Positions 14,336-24,200 of a stretch of DNA of 38,727 nt are shown piece after piece. The position numbers and the translations under genes are program-made. The stretch spans positions 1 through 38,727 of the forward strand of contig CALXBK010000015.1 in NCBI GenBank assembly GCA_944386545.1, read 5' to 3'. The DNA is from an uncultured Ruminiclostridium sp. (GTDB taxonomy: Bacteria; Bacillota; Clostridia; Oscillospirales; Ruminococcaceae). The notes under the pieces are model-generated. The model did not search any database. It was not told where the DNA came from and worked only from the letters and a program-made list of their open reading frames with translations. Within the stretch, counting starts at the first letter, position 1. Each line of letters starts with the position of its first letter.

Positions 14336-15547
14336 ATGACCTATGATTCACTGACACAGGGTGCGCTGACGAAAATGTTCAAGGCGCAGACCTACAAGAA
14401 GCACATTATCGACAACATTGAAATTATCGGACAGAGAAAGCTTGTAATACTCGGCGACGGAAATGGTATAAATGCGGAAATCATGAAGAAAACCCTGTTA
14501 CAGCTTCGCAAAAAGGGCGTAAAGGTGCCTGAGCTTGCTTTCGTTGCTACAAATGACGAGCGCACCCTTGTAAAGGGCGACAGCTCGCTCAGAAGCATCA
14601 CCGAGCTTAAAGGTATGTCAAAGGCGTACTATGTGCTGGTAAGCTCCTCCTATGACGAGCTTGAGGTGTTCTTAAAGGGCATGACGGGCAGAGTGGGCAG
14701 TGCGCTGACAATAGAAAAAAGGCTTCAGCAGTACGGCTTTACAGAGCGTGACTACTGCCTTATGAACAAGCCTGCGGGACTGTTAGGTCCTTATATGAAG
14801 CTGAAGAAAACGCTGTTCAACATCTCAGACAAATCCTATCAGGCAAAGCTCGAAAAGGCCGTACGCCGCACCGACTCACAGCTTAAAGAGTGCAAGGACA
14901 GGTTTGCGGGACAGCGCTGCTTTATCCTCGGCTACAAGGAGGGCGTAAAGCTTGAGGAGCTTAACGTAATGCTCAACGAAAGGTGCATATCCTATAACGG
15001 TATCTGCAAGTTATTTGCAAAAACTCCGCTTCGTCCCACGCAGTACATACTCACCGATTCCGAGCATTATCTCGGCAACGGCAAGCACATAGAGGGAATG
15101 GACAGCTTTATAGCAAGCACCGTTACGGTATTTGAGGACAAGTTTGCAAAAAAGCCGACCTACTTCAACATCATGGGTAACGGCTTTATCCCCCAGCTGC
15201 CCTCCTTCGGCACAACCCAGCACAGCGAGGCGCTCAAAAGAATTGACGATTTGTACATTGCGCTCCAGCTTGCGATTTATGAGGGCTTTACCGAAATTTA
15301 CATCTACGGCTTTGACGATATGTACGACGCACAGATAACTCCCTATGAGGAGGCGTTTGTAAACGAGGAAAAGAAGTATGATTACCCCGAGACGGCGCAG
15401 ACGCTGCTTAAGAACGTAAAAACCTATGCCGCCTCCGCAGGCGTTTCAATCTACACAATGAGCGACAATCCGAGCTTAAATATGTTTGAATACCGCAGCT
15501 TTGACAGCGTGGACTTCTCTACCTCAAAGCTGCTGTCCAAGATATAA
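14336..15547 (+). CDS. DUF115/MptE-like protein of unknown substrate
   Basis: 403 residues, cytoplasmic, not confidently assigned. The N-terminal third has a Rossmann-like start (KLVILGDGNGINAEIMKKTL). The centre, from about residue 190, follows the DUF115 (6-hydroxymethylpterin pyrophosphokinase MptE-like) pattern: DRFAGQRCFILGYKEGVKLE, a fold otherwise found in proteins that modify flagellin or cell-surface glycans, although the usual GNGPSL signature is changed to GYKEGV. The later EIYIYGFDDMYD resembles the LLGFDxxY motif of the same group. GAAGGAG precedes the ATG. It lies 44 nt behind lysC and 11 nt before thyA, so it is probably in the same transcript. A glycosyltransferase-like role is a guess. 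Confidence 0.55.
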   Translation: MTYDSLTQGALTKMFKAQTYKKHIIDNIEIIGQRKLVILGDGNGINAEIMKKTLLQLRKKGVKVPELAFVATNDERTLVKGDSSLRSITELKGMSKAYYVLVSSSYDELEVFLKGMTGRVGSALTIEKRLQQYGFTERDYCLMNKPAGLLGPYMKLKKTLFNISDKSYQAKLEKAVRRTDSQLKECKDRFAGQRCFILGYKEGVKLEELNVMLNERCISYNGICKLFAKTPLRPTQYILTDSEHYLGNGKHIEGMDSFIASTVTVFEDKFAKKPTYFNIMGNGFIPQLPSFGTTQHSEALKRIDDLYIALQLAIYEGFTEIYIYGFDDMYDAQITPYEEAFVNEEKKYDYPETAQTLLKNVKTYAASAGVSIYTMSDNPSLNMFEYRSFDSVDFSTSKLLSKI

Positions 15548-15558
15548 GGAAAATAAAA

Positions 15559-16386
15559 ATGAGCATAGCCGACAACTATTTTATACAAAATTGCCGTGAT
15601 ATACTCGAAAACGGTATATGGGACACCGACAGCGAGGTGCGCCCCCGCTGGGAGGACGGCACTCCTGCGCATACGGTAAAAAAATTCTGTATCGTAAACA
15701 GATACGATTTGCGGGAGGAGTTTCCCGTCATGACGCTCAGAAGAATTTTCTACCGTTCCTGCATTGAGGAAATTCTCTGGATATACCAGAAAAAGAGCAA
15801 CCGTGTAAATGAGCTTTCCACCCGTATATGGGACGCATGGGCTGATGAAAACGGCACGATAGGAAAGGCATACGGTTATCAGCTCGGACAGAAAAGCATA
15901 TACCCTGAGGGCGAATTTGACCAGGTTGACAGGGTGCTTTACGATTTAAAGCACAACCGCGCAAGCAGGCGTATAATGACCAATATGTACAATCATAAGG
16001 ATCTGCACGAGATGAGACTTGCGCCCTGCGCTTACAGCATGACCTTCAACGTTGCGGGAGATACGCTCAGCGCAATACTCAATCAGCGTTCGCAGGATAT
16101 GCTGACGGCGAACAACTGGAACGTCTGCCAGTACGCCGCACTTCTGATAATGTTTGCAAAGGCGTCGGGACTTAAAGCGGGCGAGCTTGTCCATGTGATA
16201 GCCGATGCGCATATTTACGACAGGCACGTTGACGCAGTAAAGAGGCTTATCGAAAAAGAGCCTTATCCCGCACCGAAAATGCAGGTCGAGGATATAACCG
16301 ACTTCTATAGGTTTACCAAAAACAGCTTTACCCTTGTCGATTACAAATACCACGAATTTAACGAAAAAATCGAGGTTGCCGTATAA
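15559..16386 (+). CDS. thyA: Thymidylate synthase (phi3T/B. subtilis ThyA type)
   Basis: Methylates dUMP to dTMP with methylenetetrahydrofolate. 275 residues. The nucleophilic cysteine is in MRLAPCAYSMTF, where most bacterial ThyA have PPCH; the CAYS form, together with EILWIYQKKSN, IGKAYGYQLG and SQDMLTANNWNVCQYA, is characteristic of the divergent B. subtilis/phage phi3T ThyA group. Other binding residues are present: RRIMTN (phosphate arginines) and HVIADAHIYDRHVD (dUMP contacts). AAGGAA lies 7 nt before the ATG. No dihydrofolate reductase gene is adjacent. It sits 11 nt behind the DUF115-like gene and 23 nt before the exonuclease gene. Confidence 0.93.
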   Translation: MSIADNYFIQNCRDILENGIWDTDSEVRPRWEDGTPAHTVKKFCIVNRYDLREEFPVMTLRRIFYRSCIEEILWIYQKKSNRVNELSTRIWDAWADENGTIGKAYGYQLGQKSIYPEGEFDQVDRVLYDLKHNRASRRIMTNMYNHKDLHEMRLAPCAYSMTFNVAGDTLSAILNQRSQDMLTANNWNVCQYAALLIMFAKASGLKAGELVHVIADAHIYDRHVDAVKRLIEKEPYPAPKMQVEDITDFYRFTKNSFTLVDYKYHEFNEKIEVAV

Positions 16387-16409
16387 CGGCGGGCGAAAGG
16401 AAGGTTTTA

Positions 16410-17399
16410 ATGACTTTTATAGTGCTGGATTTAGAGTGGAGCCAGCCCATGTCAAAGGAGCTTGTCGTAAAAAAGGACGACAAGACTCTCCCTCTTGAAA
16501 TAATCCAGATAGGGGCATTAGCCGTAAGGGACGGAAAAATACTGCCCGACACCTTTTCAAGCTATGTAAAGCCCAAGTATTACGTTAAACTCAAAAAGTG
16601 GATAAGGGAGCTTACCGGCATAACCGAAAAGGAGCTGAAAAACGCGCCGGGCTTCGGCAGTGTGCTTAACAGCTTTCTCAGGTGGTGCAAGGCGCAGAAT
16701 GCAGAGCTTGTCTGCACCTGGGGACCTGACGATTTTCCGTCGCTTAAAGGGCAGGCGGAGTTTTTCGGGCAGGATATTTCGGCTCTCCCGCCATTTGCGG
16801 ATATACAGCCGATAGCGGCAAGGCAATGCGGGCTGTCACGCAGTCAAATATCACTCGGTGACGCCGTGCAGAAGCTCGGCATAGACGAAACGCTGAAATT
16901 CCACAGTGCGCTCAACGACGCATACTATACCGCAATGGTGCTGTGCAGAATGGATAACCTCCCCGAAAAGATAGAGTGGCAGAAAAAAGCAGATTATGCA
17001 AAGGCAAACCGCCTTGTGGAATTTAAAATGACAGGCGGCGGCGAGCTGTGCGATATGTATCCGACCGAACGGCTTCCCTTTTTGTTTCATTGTCCGCTGT
17101 GCGGAAAAACACATTCGCTGATGCTTAAATTCATCACTCTTTCAAAGGAGGAGGAATATAAGAGCGTGCGTATGATGACGGTGACCTCCTGCAAGGGCCA
17201 TGCGCTGAAATCCGTCTACGAGTTTACCCGCTATCCCAGATACAGACGGCACAACAGCTACACCTACACCGTGCAGACCGTTCTTGCGACAAAGCAGGAG
17301 CAAGAGGAGTTCAAGGCGGTAATGGAACAGCGCAAAAAAGATCCGAAAAAGTGGAAAAGAACAAGAAAAGCCATGAAAGGCTCAAAACAAAATATATAA
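16410..17399 (+). CDS. DnaQ-like 3'-5' exonuclease with zinc-finger-like C-terminus
   Basis: 329 residues. The N-terminal 180 form a DEDDh exonuclease domain: Exo I is IVLDLEW (Asp7, Glu9), Exo II is around CTWGPDDFPSL, and Exo III is FHSALNDAYYTA with the catalytic His and Asp. This matches the ERI-1/KapD-like branch rather than a polymerase proofreading subunit, and substrates may be DNA or RNA. After a linker, LPFLFHCPLCGKTHS and a later CKGH could bind zinc. The C-terminus is very basic (KKDPKKWKRTRKAMKG), suggesting nucleic acid binding. GAAAGGAAGG precedes the ATG. The stop codon TAA abuts the terminal fragment of the dispersed repeat. Confidence 0.8.
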   Translation: MTFIVLDLEWSQPMSKELVVKKDDKTLPLEIIQIGALAVRDGKILPDTFSSYVKPKYYVKLKKWIRELTGITEKELKNAPGFGSVLNSFLRWCKAQNAELVCTWGPDDFPSLKGQAEFFGQDISALPPFADIQPIAARQCGLSRSQISLGDAVQKLGIDETLKFHSALNDAYYTAMVLCRMDNLPEKIEWQKKADYAKANRLVEFKMTGGGELCDMYPTERLPFLFHCPLCGKTHSLMLKFITLSKEEEYKSVRMMTVTSCKGHALKSVYEFTRYPRYRRHNSYTYTVQTVLATKQEQEEFKAVMEQRKKDPKKWKRTRKAMKGSKQNI

Positions 17400-17423
17400 T
17401 GACGGGGCAAGCCCCTTATTGAA
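17398..17423 (+). repeat. Terminal fragment of the dispersed repeat (copy 4)
   Basis: AATGACGGGGCAAGCCCC followed by TTATTGAA is identical to the last 26 nt of copies 2 and 3. The remainder is absent. The hairpin GGGG-caag-CCCC with the following TTATT lies exactly at the exonuclease stop codon and may work as a weak terminator. Confidence 0.8.
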
Positions 17424-17496
17424 GCAATCGCCGCTGTGTACCGCTACGGTAAATACAAGCGGCTTTTATCCGTTAAGAGTAAGGAAGGTAATAAAA

Positions 17497-19017
17497 ATGG
17501 CAGAGTTTAAAACCGCCGCCGTGTTCAGCAGTAACATGGTGCTTCAAAGAGATACGAGCGTAAGAATTTTCGGCGAGGGCGAAAACGGAAAAACCGTCAC
17601 CGTGTCCGTGAACGGAATTACCTCGGCGGCTGAGGTAATAAACGAAAGGTGGTGCGCCGTGCTTCCCTCCTGTCCTGCGGGCGGACCTTATACAATGACC
17701 GTGACGGACGGCGAAAAGGAGCTTCGCTTTGACAATGTAGTTTACGGCGAGGTTTGGCTTGCGGGCGGACAGAGCAATATGGAGCTTGAGCTTCAAAACT
17801 GCAAGGGCGGCGCAGACGCTCTGAAAAATGACAAAGAGCCGAATGTCCGCTATTACTACACGCAGAAAAACTGCAACATGGACGAAAAATTCTTTGAGGA
17901 CGAGAAAAACACCGGCTGGAGCTGTTTTGACAGCGAGAGCGCAAGAGCGTGGAGCGCAGTCGCGTACTTTTACGCAAAGGAGCTTGCAGAAAAGCTCGGC
18001 GTTACGGTCGGTATAATCGGCTGTAACTGGGGCGGTACAAGCGCAAGCTACTGGATGAACAGAGAAACGCTGGAACGAGATGTTGATATGAAAGCGTATC
18101 TTGACGACTATGACAACGCAATTGCAGGCCGTTCAAGAGAGGAAATGGATAAGGAGTACCTCGATTATGTAAAATACGAGGAGGAATGGGGCAAAAAGTC
18201 CGCGGTATTCTATGCGGAGCACCCCGACGGTACCTGGGACGAATGTCAGGCGTACTGCGGAGTGAGCAAGTACCCCGGTCCTCTCTGCCCACTCAACCCC
18301 TTTCACGCAACCGCGCTTTACGACAGTATGCTCATGAGGGTATGTCCCTATACGATAAAGGGCTTTATATACTATCAGGGCGAAACGGACGACAACAGGC
18401 CGAAAACCTATTTCAAGCTGTTTAAGGCGCTTATTCAGCTCTGGCGTGACAACTGGGGGGACGATGAGCTTCCGTTTTTGTTCGTACAGCTCCCCATGCA
18501 CCGCTACAAGCACGATCCCGACTACAAGCACTGGTGCGTTATAAGAGAAGCGCAGATGAGAGTATACAAGACCGTCAAGAACACGGGTATCGCGATAATT
18601 ACCGACTGCGGAGAATTTAACGAAATTCACCCCAAGGATAAAAAGCCCGTGGGACACAGGCTGTATTTACAGGCTATGTACCATGTTTACGGCGATAAAG
18701 CTATAAGGGCGTTCGGCCCGATTTATAAATCCGTGACTTTCGGCGGCGGAAGGGCGGTTGTAGCCTTTGACCACGCCGACGGCGGCTTTGAAGTGAGGGG
18801 CGAAAAAATTGAAGGCTTTGAGCTTGCGGGTGCGGATAAGGAGTTTTATGAGGCCAAGGCTGTAATAAACCCCGACAACACTCTGACGGTAAGCTCTGAT
18901 AAGGTGGAAAAGCCGCTTTATCTGCGCTATCTGTGGACAAACTATAAGGAGCCGATGCTTTTCGGCGGAGAAATACCCGTTGCTCCGTTCAGAACAAGCA
19001 TGAATGACGAAAAGTAA
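17497..19017 (+). CDS. Sialate O-acetylesterase-like SGNH hydrolase
   Basis: 506 residues. Probably removes acetyl groups from sialic acids or from plant/mucin glycans. The start at 17497 has AAGGAAGG 8 nt upstream; a TTG further upstream lies inside the repeat fragment. After an N-terminal beta domain, the catalytic domain has the serine block GEVWLAGGQSNMELEL, the conserved GFIYYQGETDDNRP, and the His block FNEIHPKDKKPVGHRL. The C-terminal part is again beta-rich. No signal peptide is seen, so the enzyme is probably cytoplasmic. It precedes malQ by 29 nt, which hints at glycan use, but the sugar substrate is not shown by the sequence. Confidence 0.88.
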   Translation: MAEFKTAAVFSSNMVLQRDTSVRIFGEGENGKTVTVSVNGITSAAEVINERWCAVLPSCPAGGPYTMTVTDGEKELRFDNVVYGEVWLAGGQSNMELELQNCKGGADALKNDKEPNVRYYYTQKNCNMDEKFFEDEKNTGWSCFDSESARAWSAVAYFYAKELAEKLGVTVGIIGCNWGGTSASYWMNRETLERDVDMKAYLDDYDNAIAGRSREEMDKEYLDYVKYEEEWGKKSAVFYAEHPDGTWDECQAYCGVSKYPGPLCPLNPFHATALYDSMLMRVCPYTIKGFIYYQGETDDNRPKTYFKLFKALIQLWRDNWGDDELPFLFVQLPMHRYKHDPDYKHWCVIREAQMRVYKTVKNTGIAIITDCGEFNEIHPKDKKPVGHRLYLQAMYHVYGDKAIRAFGPIYKSVTFGGGRAVVAFDHADGGFEVRGEKIEGFELAGADKEFYEAKAVINPDNTLTVSSDKVEKPLYLRYLWTNYKEPMLFGGEIPVAPFRTSMNDEK

Positions 19018-19046
19018 TACAGTATTTTCGCATTGGGAGGTATGAT

Positions 19047-20543
19047 ATGAGTACGACAATGAACCGAAGCTGCGGAGTTTTGCTTCATATATCCAGCCTG
19101 CCCGGAAACGAGGGCATAGGCACAATGGGCAAGCCCGCCTATGATTTTGTTGATTGGCTGAAATCGGCGGGACAGAAATACTGGCAGGTACTGCCCATTC
19201 ACCCGACGGGCTACGGAGATTCGCCGTATCAGTCCCCCTCTGCGTTTGCGGGAAATCCTCTGCTTATCGACCTGTGGGGGCTTGTAAGCCTCGGACTGCT
19301 CACCCCCGATGACATCAAGGGCAGAGAGTACGGAGAGGATCCGTCCTGCGTTGACTATGAAAAGGTTATAGCTCAGAAAAACGAGCTTTTGCACAAGGCG
19401 TTTTTCTCATTCAAGGAGGACGTAGCGTATCTCGCCTTTATACAGGAGCAGGCGTGGTGGCTTGAGGACTACTCGCTGTTCATGGCGATAAAGGAGGAAA
19501 ACGGACTGCGACCGTGGCTTGCATGGGATAAGGATTTACGCTTTGCAAAGCCGCAGGCGATAAAGCAGTTTAAGGAAGATAATTCAGACAGAATAAAATT
19601 CCACCGCTTTGTGCAGTATATCTTCTTTATGCAGTGGAAAAAGCTGAAGGCGTACGCCAACAAAAACGGCATTGAGATAATCGGAGATATACCGATATAC
19701 GCCGCAATGGACAGCGCAGACGTGTGGAGCGCGCCTAAGCTGTTCACGATAGATATTGCGCTTAATCCCACTCTTGTTGCGGGAGTGCCGCCCGATTACT
19801 TTTCGGCAACGGGACAGCTGTGGGGCAACCCGCTTTACGACTGGGCTGAAATGGAAAAGGACGGCTATGAATGGTGGATATCGAGAATAGACCATGCAAT
19901 GAAGCTGTTTGACGTGGTGAGAATTGACCACTTTCGTGCGTTTGACACCTACTATGCCATTCCTGCCGACGCAAAGACGGCAGAGTACGGCGAATGGAAA
20001 AAGGGCCCCGGCATGAAGCTGTTTGACGTGGTGAAAAAGTCGCTGGGCGATGTCAATATTATCGCAGAGGATTTAGGCGATATTTTCGACAGCGTGAAAA
20101 AGCTGCTTTCGGATACGGGCTTCCCGGGAATGAGGGTGCTGCAGTTCGGCTTTAACAAAGAACATTCGGATAACGCTCATCTGTGCCATAACTACCCGCA
20201 AAACAGCGTTGCGTATACCGGCACGCACGATAACGATACCATCATGGGCTGGCTTAAATCCGCAGACAGGGAAGCGGCAAAAATGGCAAGGGCGTATGTA
20301 CATACCAACTGCTTTGAGCAAAAGCACATCTGCTTTATAAGAAGCGTATATCAGAGCCCCTCTGCCCTTGCGGTTATTCCCATGCAGGATATATTGGGGC
20401 TCGGCACGCGGGCAAGAATGAACATACCGTCAACAATAGGCGGCAATTGGAGCTGGCGTATGAAGTCCTTGCCGCCAAAGGGTACGGCAAAAACGCTCAG
20501 ACGTCTTGCAGAGAATAATCTCAGAACACCAAAACAAAAGTAA
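19047..20543 (+). CDS. malQ: 4-alpha-glucanotransferase (amylomaltase, GH77)
   Basis: Transfers alpha-1,4-glucan segments between maltodextrins or onto glucose; part of glycogen/starch breakdown. 498 residues, the usual length of bacterial MalQ. It begins with RSCGVLLHISSLPGNEGIG. Catalytic motifs are in order: EIIGDIPIYAAMDSADVW; VVRIDHFRAFDTYYAIP (nucleophile Asp); IIAEDLGDI (acid/base Glu); and VAYTGTHDNDTIMGW (third Asp). The 250s region DYFSATGQLWGNPLYDW matches the substrate loop. GGGAGGT precedes the ATG. It is followed 14 nt later by pth. Confidence 0.96.
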   Translation: MSTTMNRSCGVLLHISSLPGNEGIGTMGKPAYDFVDWLKSAGQKYWQVLPIHPTGYGDSPYQSPSAFAGNPLLIDLWGLVSLGLLTPDDIKGREYGEDPSCVDYEKVIAQKNELLHKAFFSFKEDVAYLAFIQEQAWWLEDYSLFMAIKEENGLRPWLAWDKDLRFAKPQAIKQFKEDNSDRIKFHRFVQYIFFMQWKKLKAYANKNGIEIIGDIPIYAAMDSADVWSAPKLFTIDIALNPTLVAGVPPDYFSATGQLWGNPLYDWAEMEKDGYEWWISRIDHAMKLFDVVRIDHFRAFDTYYAIPADAKTAEYGEWKKGPGMKLFDVVKKSLGDVNIIAEDLGDIFDSVKKLLSDTGFPGMRVLQFGFNKEHSDNAHLCHNYPQNSVAYTGTHDNDTIMGWLKSADREAAKMARAYVHTNCFEQKHICFIRSVYQSPSALAVIPMQDILGLGTRARMNIPSTIGGNWSWRMKSLPPKGTAKTLRRLAENNLRTPKQK

Positions 20544-20557
20544 AGGAATGACGGAAA

Positions 20558-21199
20558 ATGTCCCTTTCGGATATTTTTGACAGGATAGCAAAGAACAGAG
20601 AACAAGAGAGCGTCGGTGCGCCCGAGGTGATAATAGCAGGTCTTGGCAACCCCGGCACGCAGTACGAGAACACCCGCCATAATGCGGGCTTTATGGCTAT
20701 GGACACGCTTGCAAAGGAGCTTGGCGTACAGCTTAAAAAGCTGAAATTCAAATCCCTCACGGCTGACTGTACAGTCAGCGGCAGGCGCTGTCTTTTAATG
20801 AAGCCCTCCACCTTTATGAACAACAGCGGAGAGGCGGTAAAGGCGGCTGCGGACTTCTATAAGATACCGCCTGAGAATATAATCGTGATGTACGACGATA
20901 TATCGCTTGACGTCGGCTCGCTCAGAATACGCAGAAAGGGAAGCGACGGCGGACACAACGGCATAAAGAGCATTATACTGCACCTTGACAGCGACGCCTT
21001 TCCGAGAATAAAAATAGGCGTGGGCGCAAAGCCGCACCCGGATTATCCGCTTGCGGACTGGGTGCTGTCCGGCTTTAAAAAGGAGGACGGCGAGGTGCTT
21101 GAGCAATCTCTTTCCTGCGCAGCAAAGGCGGCTGTGCTGTTAGCCGAGGGTAAAACCGACGAAGCAATGAACAAATACAACAGAACGAAAGAAAAGTAA
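20558..21199 (+). CDS. pth: Peptidyl-tRNA hydrolase
   Basis: Releases tRNA from peptidyl-tRNA that drops off ribosomes. 213 residues, a little longer than typical because of about 23 extra N-terminal residues (MSLSDIFDRIAKNREQ), a feature seen in related Clostridia. Catalytic and binding motifs are intact: IAGLGNPGTQYENTRHNAGF with the essential His, KPSTFMNNSGEAV with the binding Asn pair, MYDDISLDVG with the catalytic Asp, and GSDGGHNGIKSI. The stop codon is 2 nt before the mfd start; pth-mfd is a common pairing in Firmicutes. Confidence 0.96.
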   Translation: MSLSDIFDRIAKNREQESVGAPEVIIAGLGNPGTQYENTRHNAGFMAMDTLAKELGVQLKKLKFKSLTADCTVSGRRCLLMKPSTFMNNSGEAVKAAADFYKIPPENIIVMYDDISLDVGSLRIRRKGSDGGHNGIKSIILHLDSDAFPRIKIGVGAKPHPDYPLADWVLSGFKKEDGEVLEQSLSCAAKAAVLLAEGKTDEAMNKYNRTKEK

Positions 21200-21201
21200 T
21201 C

Positions 21202-24200
21202 ATGGAACTTATCAGGAATATGGCAGGTATGATAAGCGAGTACCGAAAATCGCTTAATCATATTTCAAGCGGCGAACCCGTCCCCTTGCTGGTGACGGGG
21301 CTTTCGCATATACACAAGGCACATTTTCTGGCTGCGCTGTGCGGCGAAAATATCGGCTTTCCCCTGCTTGTGATTACCGATACCGAAGGCTCGGCGGCAA
21401 GGCTGTGCGAGGATATAAATGTGATGTCGGGCGGCACGGCGGCATATCAGTTTCCTGCGTCTGAGCTTATGCTCGGAGATACCGAGGCGCAGTCGGGCGA
21501 ATATACCTGCCGCAGGATAGAAACGCTGTGGGCGGCGCTTTCAGGCAAAGCAAAGCTTGTCATTGCCTCGGCGGAAGCGGCGGTACAGCTGACAGTACCG
21601 TCAGACGTTCTCAAAAGTCACACTCTCAGCATTAAAAGCGGCGATGAGATAAGCCTTGATACGCTGAGCAGGACGCTCGTGTGTGCAGGCTATACAAGGT
21701 GCGACCTGATAGAGGGCAAGGGACAGTTTTCGATAAGAGGCTCTATTGCGGACGTTTTCCCTGCAAACAGCGAACGGCCTGTAAGAATAGAGCTGTGGGG
21801 CGACGAGGTTGACACCGTTTCGTATTTTGACGAGGAGAGCCAGAGAAGAATACAGAATATCGAAGAGGCGCAGATAACTCCCTGCACCGAGGTTATAACA
21901 GATAAGGAGCTTCTTTGCGAAAGGCTTGAAGCTTTACTGCAAAAGCTCCTTGCAAAAAAGAAAAACAATCTCGAAATAATAAAGCGGTTAAGACGTGACG
22001 TTTCGCTTTTAAAGGACGGCGTTGCGCTGCCCTCACCCATGCGGTATTTTCCGCTGTGCTATGAAAATGCGGGAACCGTATTCAATTATACAAAGGGCGT
22101 TATCGTCTGCGAGAGCTTTGCCTCGGCGCAGGCTGCGAAAAATGTCACGGCGGCGCACCTTGAGGATTTAAAGCTGCTTGCCGAAAGCGGCAATATCTGC
22201 AAGGGACTTGAACGCTTTTTATTACAGCGGCAGGAATACGAACAGCTTGTAAACGACAGTGTGCGGCTGTATTTTGACGCCTTTATTAGAGGCGGCGGCA
22301 TAGATTTGTCGGGTGTGATTAAAACAGACTGCACACAGCTCTCGCCCTGGAGCGGAGCTTATAAAAATCTCTGCGAGGAGCTTGACAATTATAAGTCTGA
22401 CGGATATACCTGCCTTATCTTTGCGGGTACTGAAAAGGCGGCAAAGGTGCTGGCGCAGGATTTGCAGGACGACGGCTACCCTGCGGATTTTTCAAAATCC
22501 CCGAAAAAGCTGTACCTTAAGAGAATAACCGTAACTGTGGGAATACTCTCCGCAGGGTTTGAATACCCCGAGGAAAAGCTGGCTGTAATGACCGCGTGCG
22601 GCGCTTCAAAGCAGACGGGCAGAGTAGCGAAAAGAAAATTCAAAAAGGGCGAGCAGATACGCTCGCTCACGGATATATCAAAGGGCGACCTTGTGGTGCA
22701 CTCCTCCTACGGCATAGGTCTGTTTGAGGGTGTGGAAAAGCTTACCGCAGACGGCATCTCAAAGGACTATATCAAGATAAAATACGCAGGCACGGATGTG
22801 CTGTATGTGCCCGTAACACAGCTTGACCTTATCTCAAGATATATAGGAAGCGGCGACGCAGGCACGGTGCGGCTCAACAAGCTCGGCACAGAAGCCTGGA
22901 AAAAGGCGAAAACAAAGGCAAAGGCGGCAGCCGGTGAAATGGCGGCACAGCTTATCGAGCTTTACTCAAAAAGAATGAGGGCAAAGGGCTTTGCCTTTTC
23001 TCCCGACGGAGAAAAACAGCATATCTTTGAGGACCGCTTCAGCTATGTCGAAACGGACGACCAGCTGCGCTGTATCGGAGAGATAAAGCGGGATATGCAA
23101 AAGGGTATGCCGATGGAGCGCCTGCTTTGCGGAGATGTGGGCTTCGGCAAAACCGAGGTAGCGCTCCGTGCGGCGTTCAAGTGCGTTTCGGACGGAAAGC
23201 AGTGCGCATTGCTCGTGCCGACAACGGTGCTTGCATGGCAGCATTTCCAGACGGTGCAAAAGCGCATGGAGGGCTTTGATGTAAGGGTTGAACTGCTTTC
23301 GCGTTTAAGGACGGCAAAGGAGCAAAAGCAGATACTCAAAAAGCTTGCAGACGGTGAAATTGATATTATAGTCGGAACGCACAGGCTTGTGCAAAAGGAC
23401 GTCGAATTTAAGGATTTGGGACTTGTTATAATAGATGAGGAGCAGCGCTTCGGCGTAAACGACAAGGAAAAGCTGAAAACGGCGTTTACGGGCGTAGACG
23501 TGCTGACATTATCCGCTACCCCCATACCGAGAACGCTTAACATGGCAATGTCGGGAATAAGGGATATGAGCGTAATCGAAACTCCCCCCGGCGACCGCAG
23601 ACCTGTCACCACCTATGTAATAGAGCATGACAAGGGAGTAATCGCACAGGCGATAAACAAGGAGCTTAGAAGAAACGGACAGGTTTATTACGTCCATAAC
23701 CGCATAGACAGCATATATTCCTGCGCCGCAGAGCTTCATGAGCTTGTGCCGCAGGCACAGATAGGCGTTGCACACGGCAGAATGGACGAGGACGAGCTGC
23801 TTGACGTATGGCGCAGACTTATAGAGGGCGAAATAAACGTGCTTGTCTGCACCACACTTATTGAAACGGGCGTCGATGTACCCAACTGCAACACGCTTAT
23901 CATAGAAAACTCCGACAGAATGGGGCTTGCACAGCTTCATCAGCTGAGGGGCAGAGTCGGCAGGACAAACCGCAGAGCGTATGCCTATTTCACCTTTACC
24001 AGAGGCAAAATGCTAAGCGAGATTGCGACAAAGCGGCTTGACGCAATAAGGGAGTTTACCCGCTTCGGCTCAGGCTTCAGAATTGCAATGAAGGACCTTG
24101 AAATAAGGGGCGCAGGCTCGGTGCTGGGAGAAAGCCAGTCGGGACACCTTGAATCGGTGGGATATGATATGTATGTAAAGCTCCTCTCCGAGGCGGTGCT

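Noticed and set aside
23043..23940. Antisense frames of 143-189 codons inside mfd
   Set aside because: They cover conserved helicase motifs of Mfd and have no own signals.
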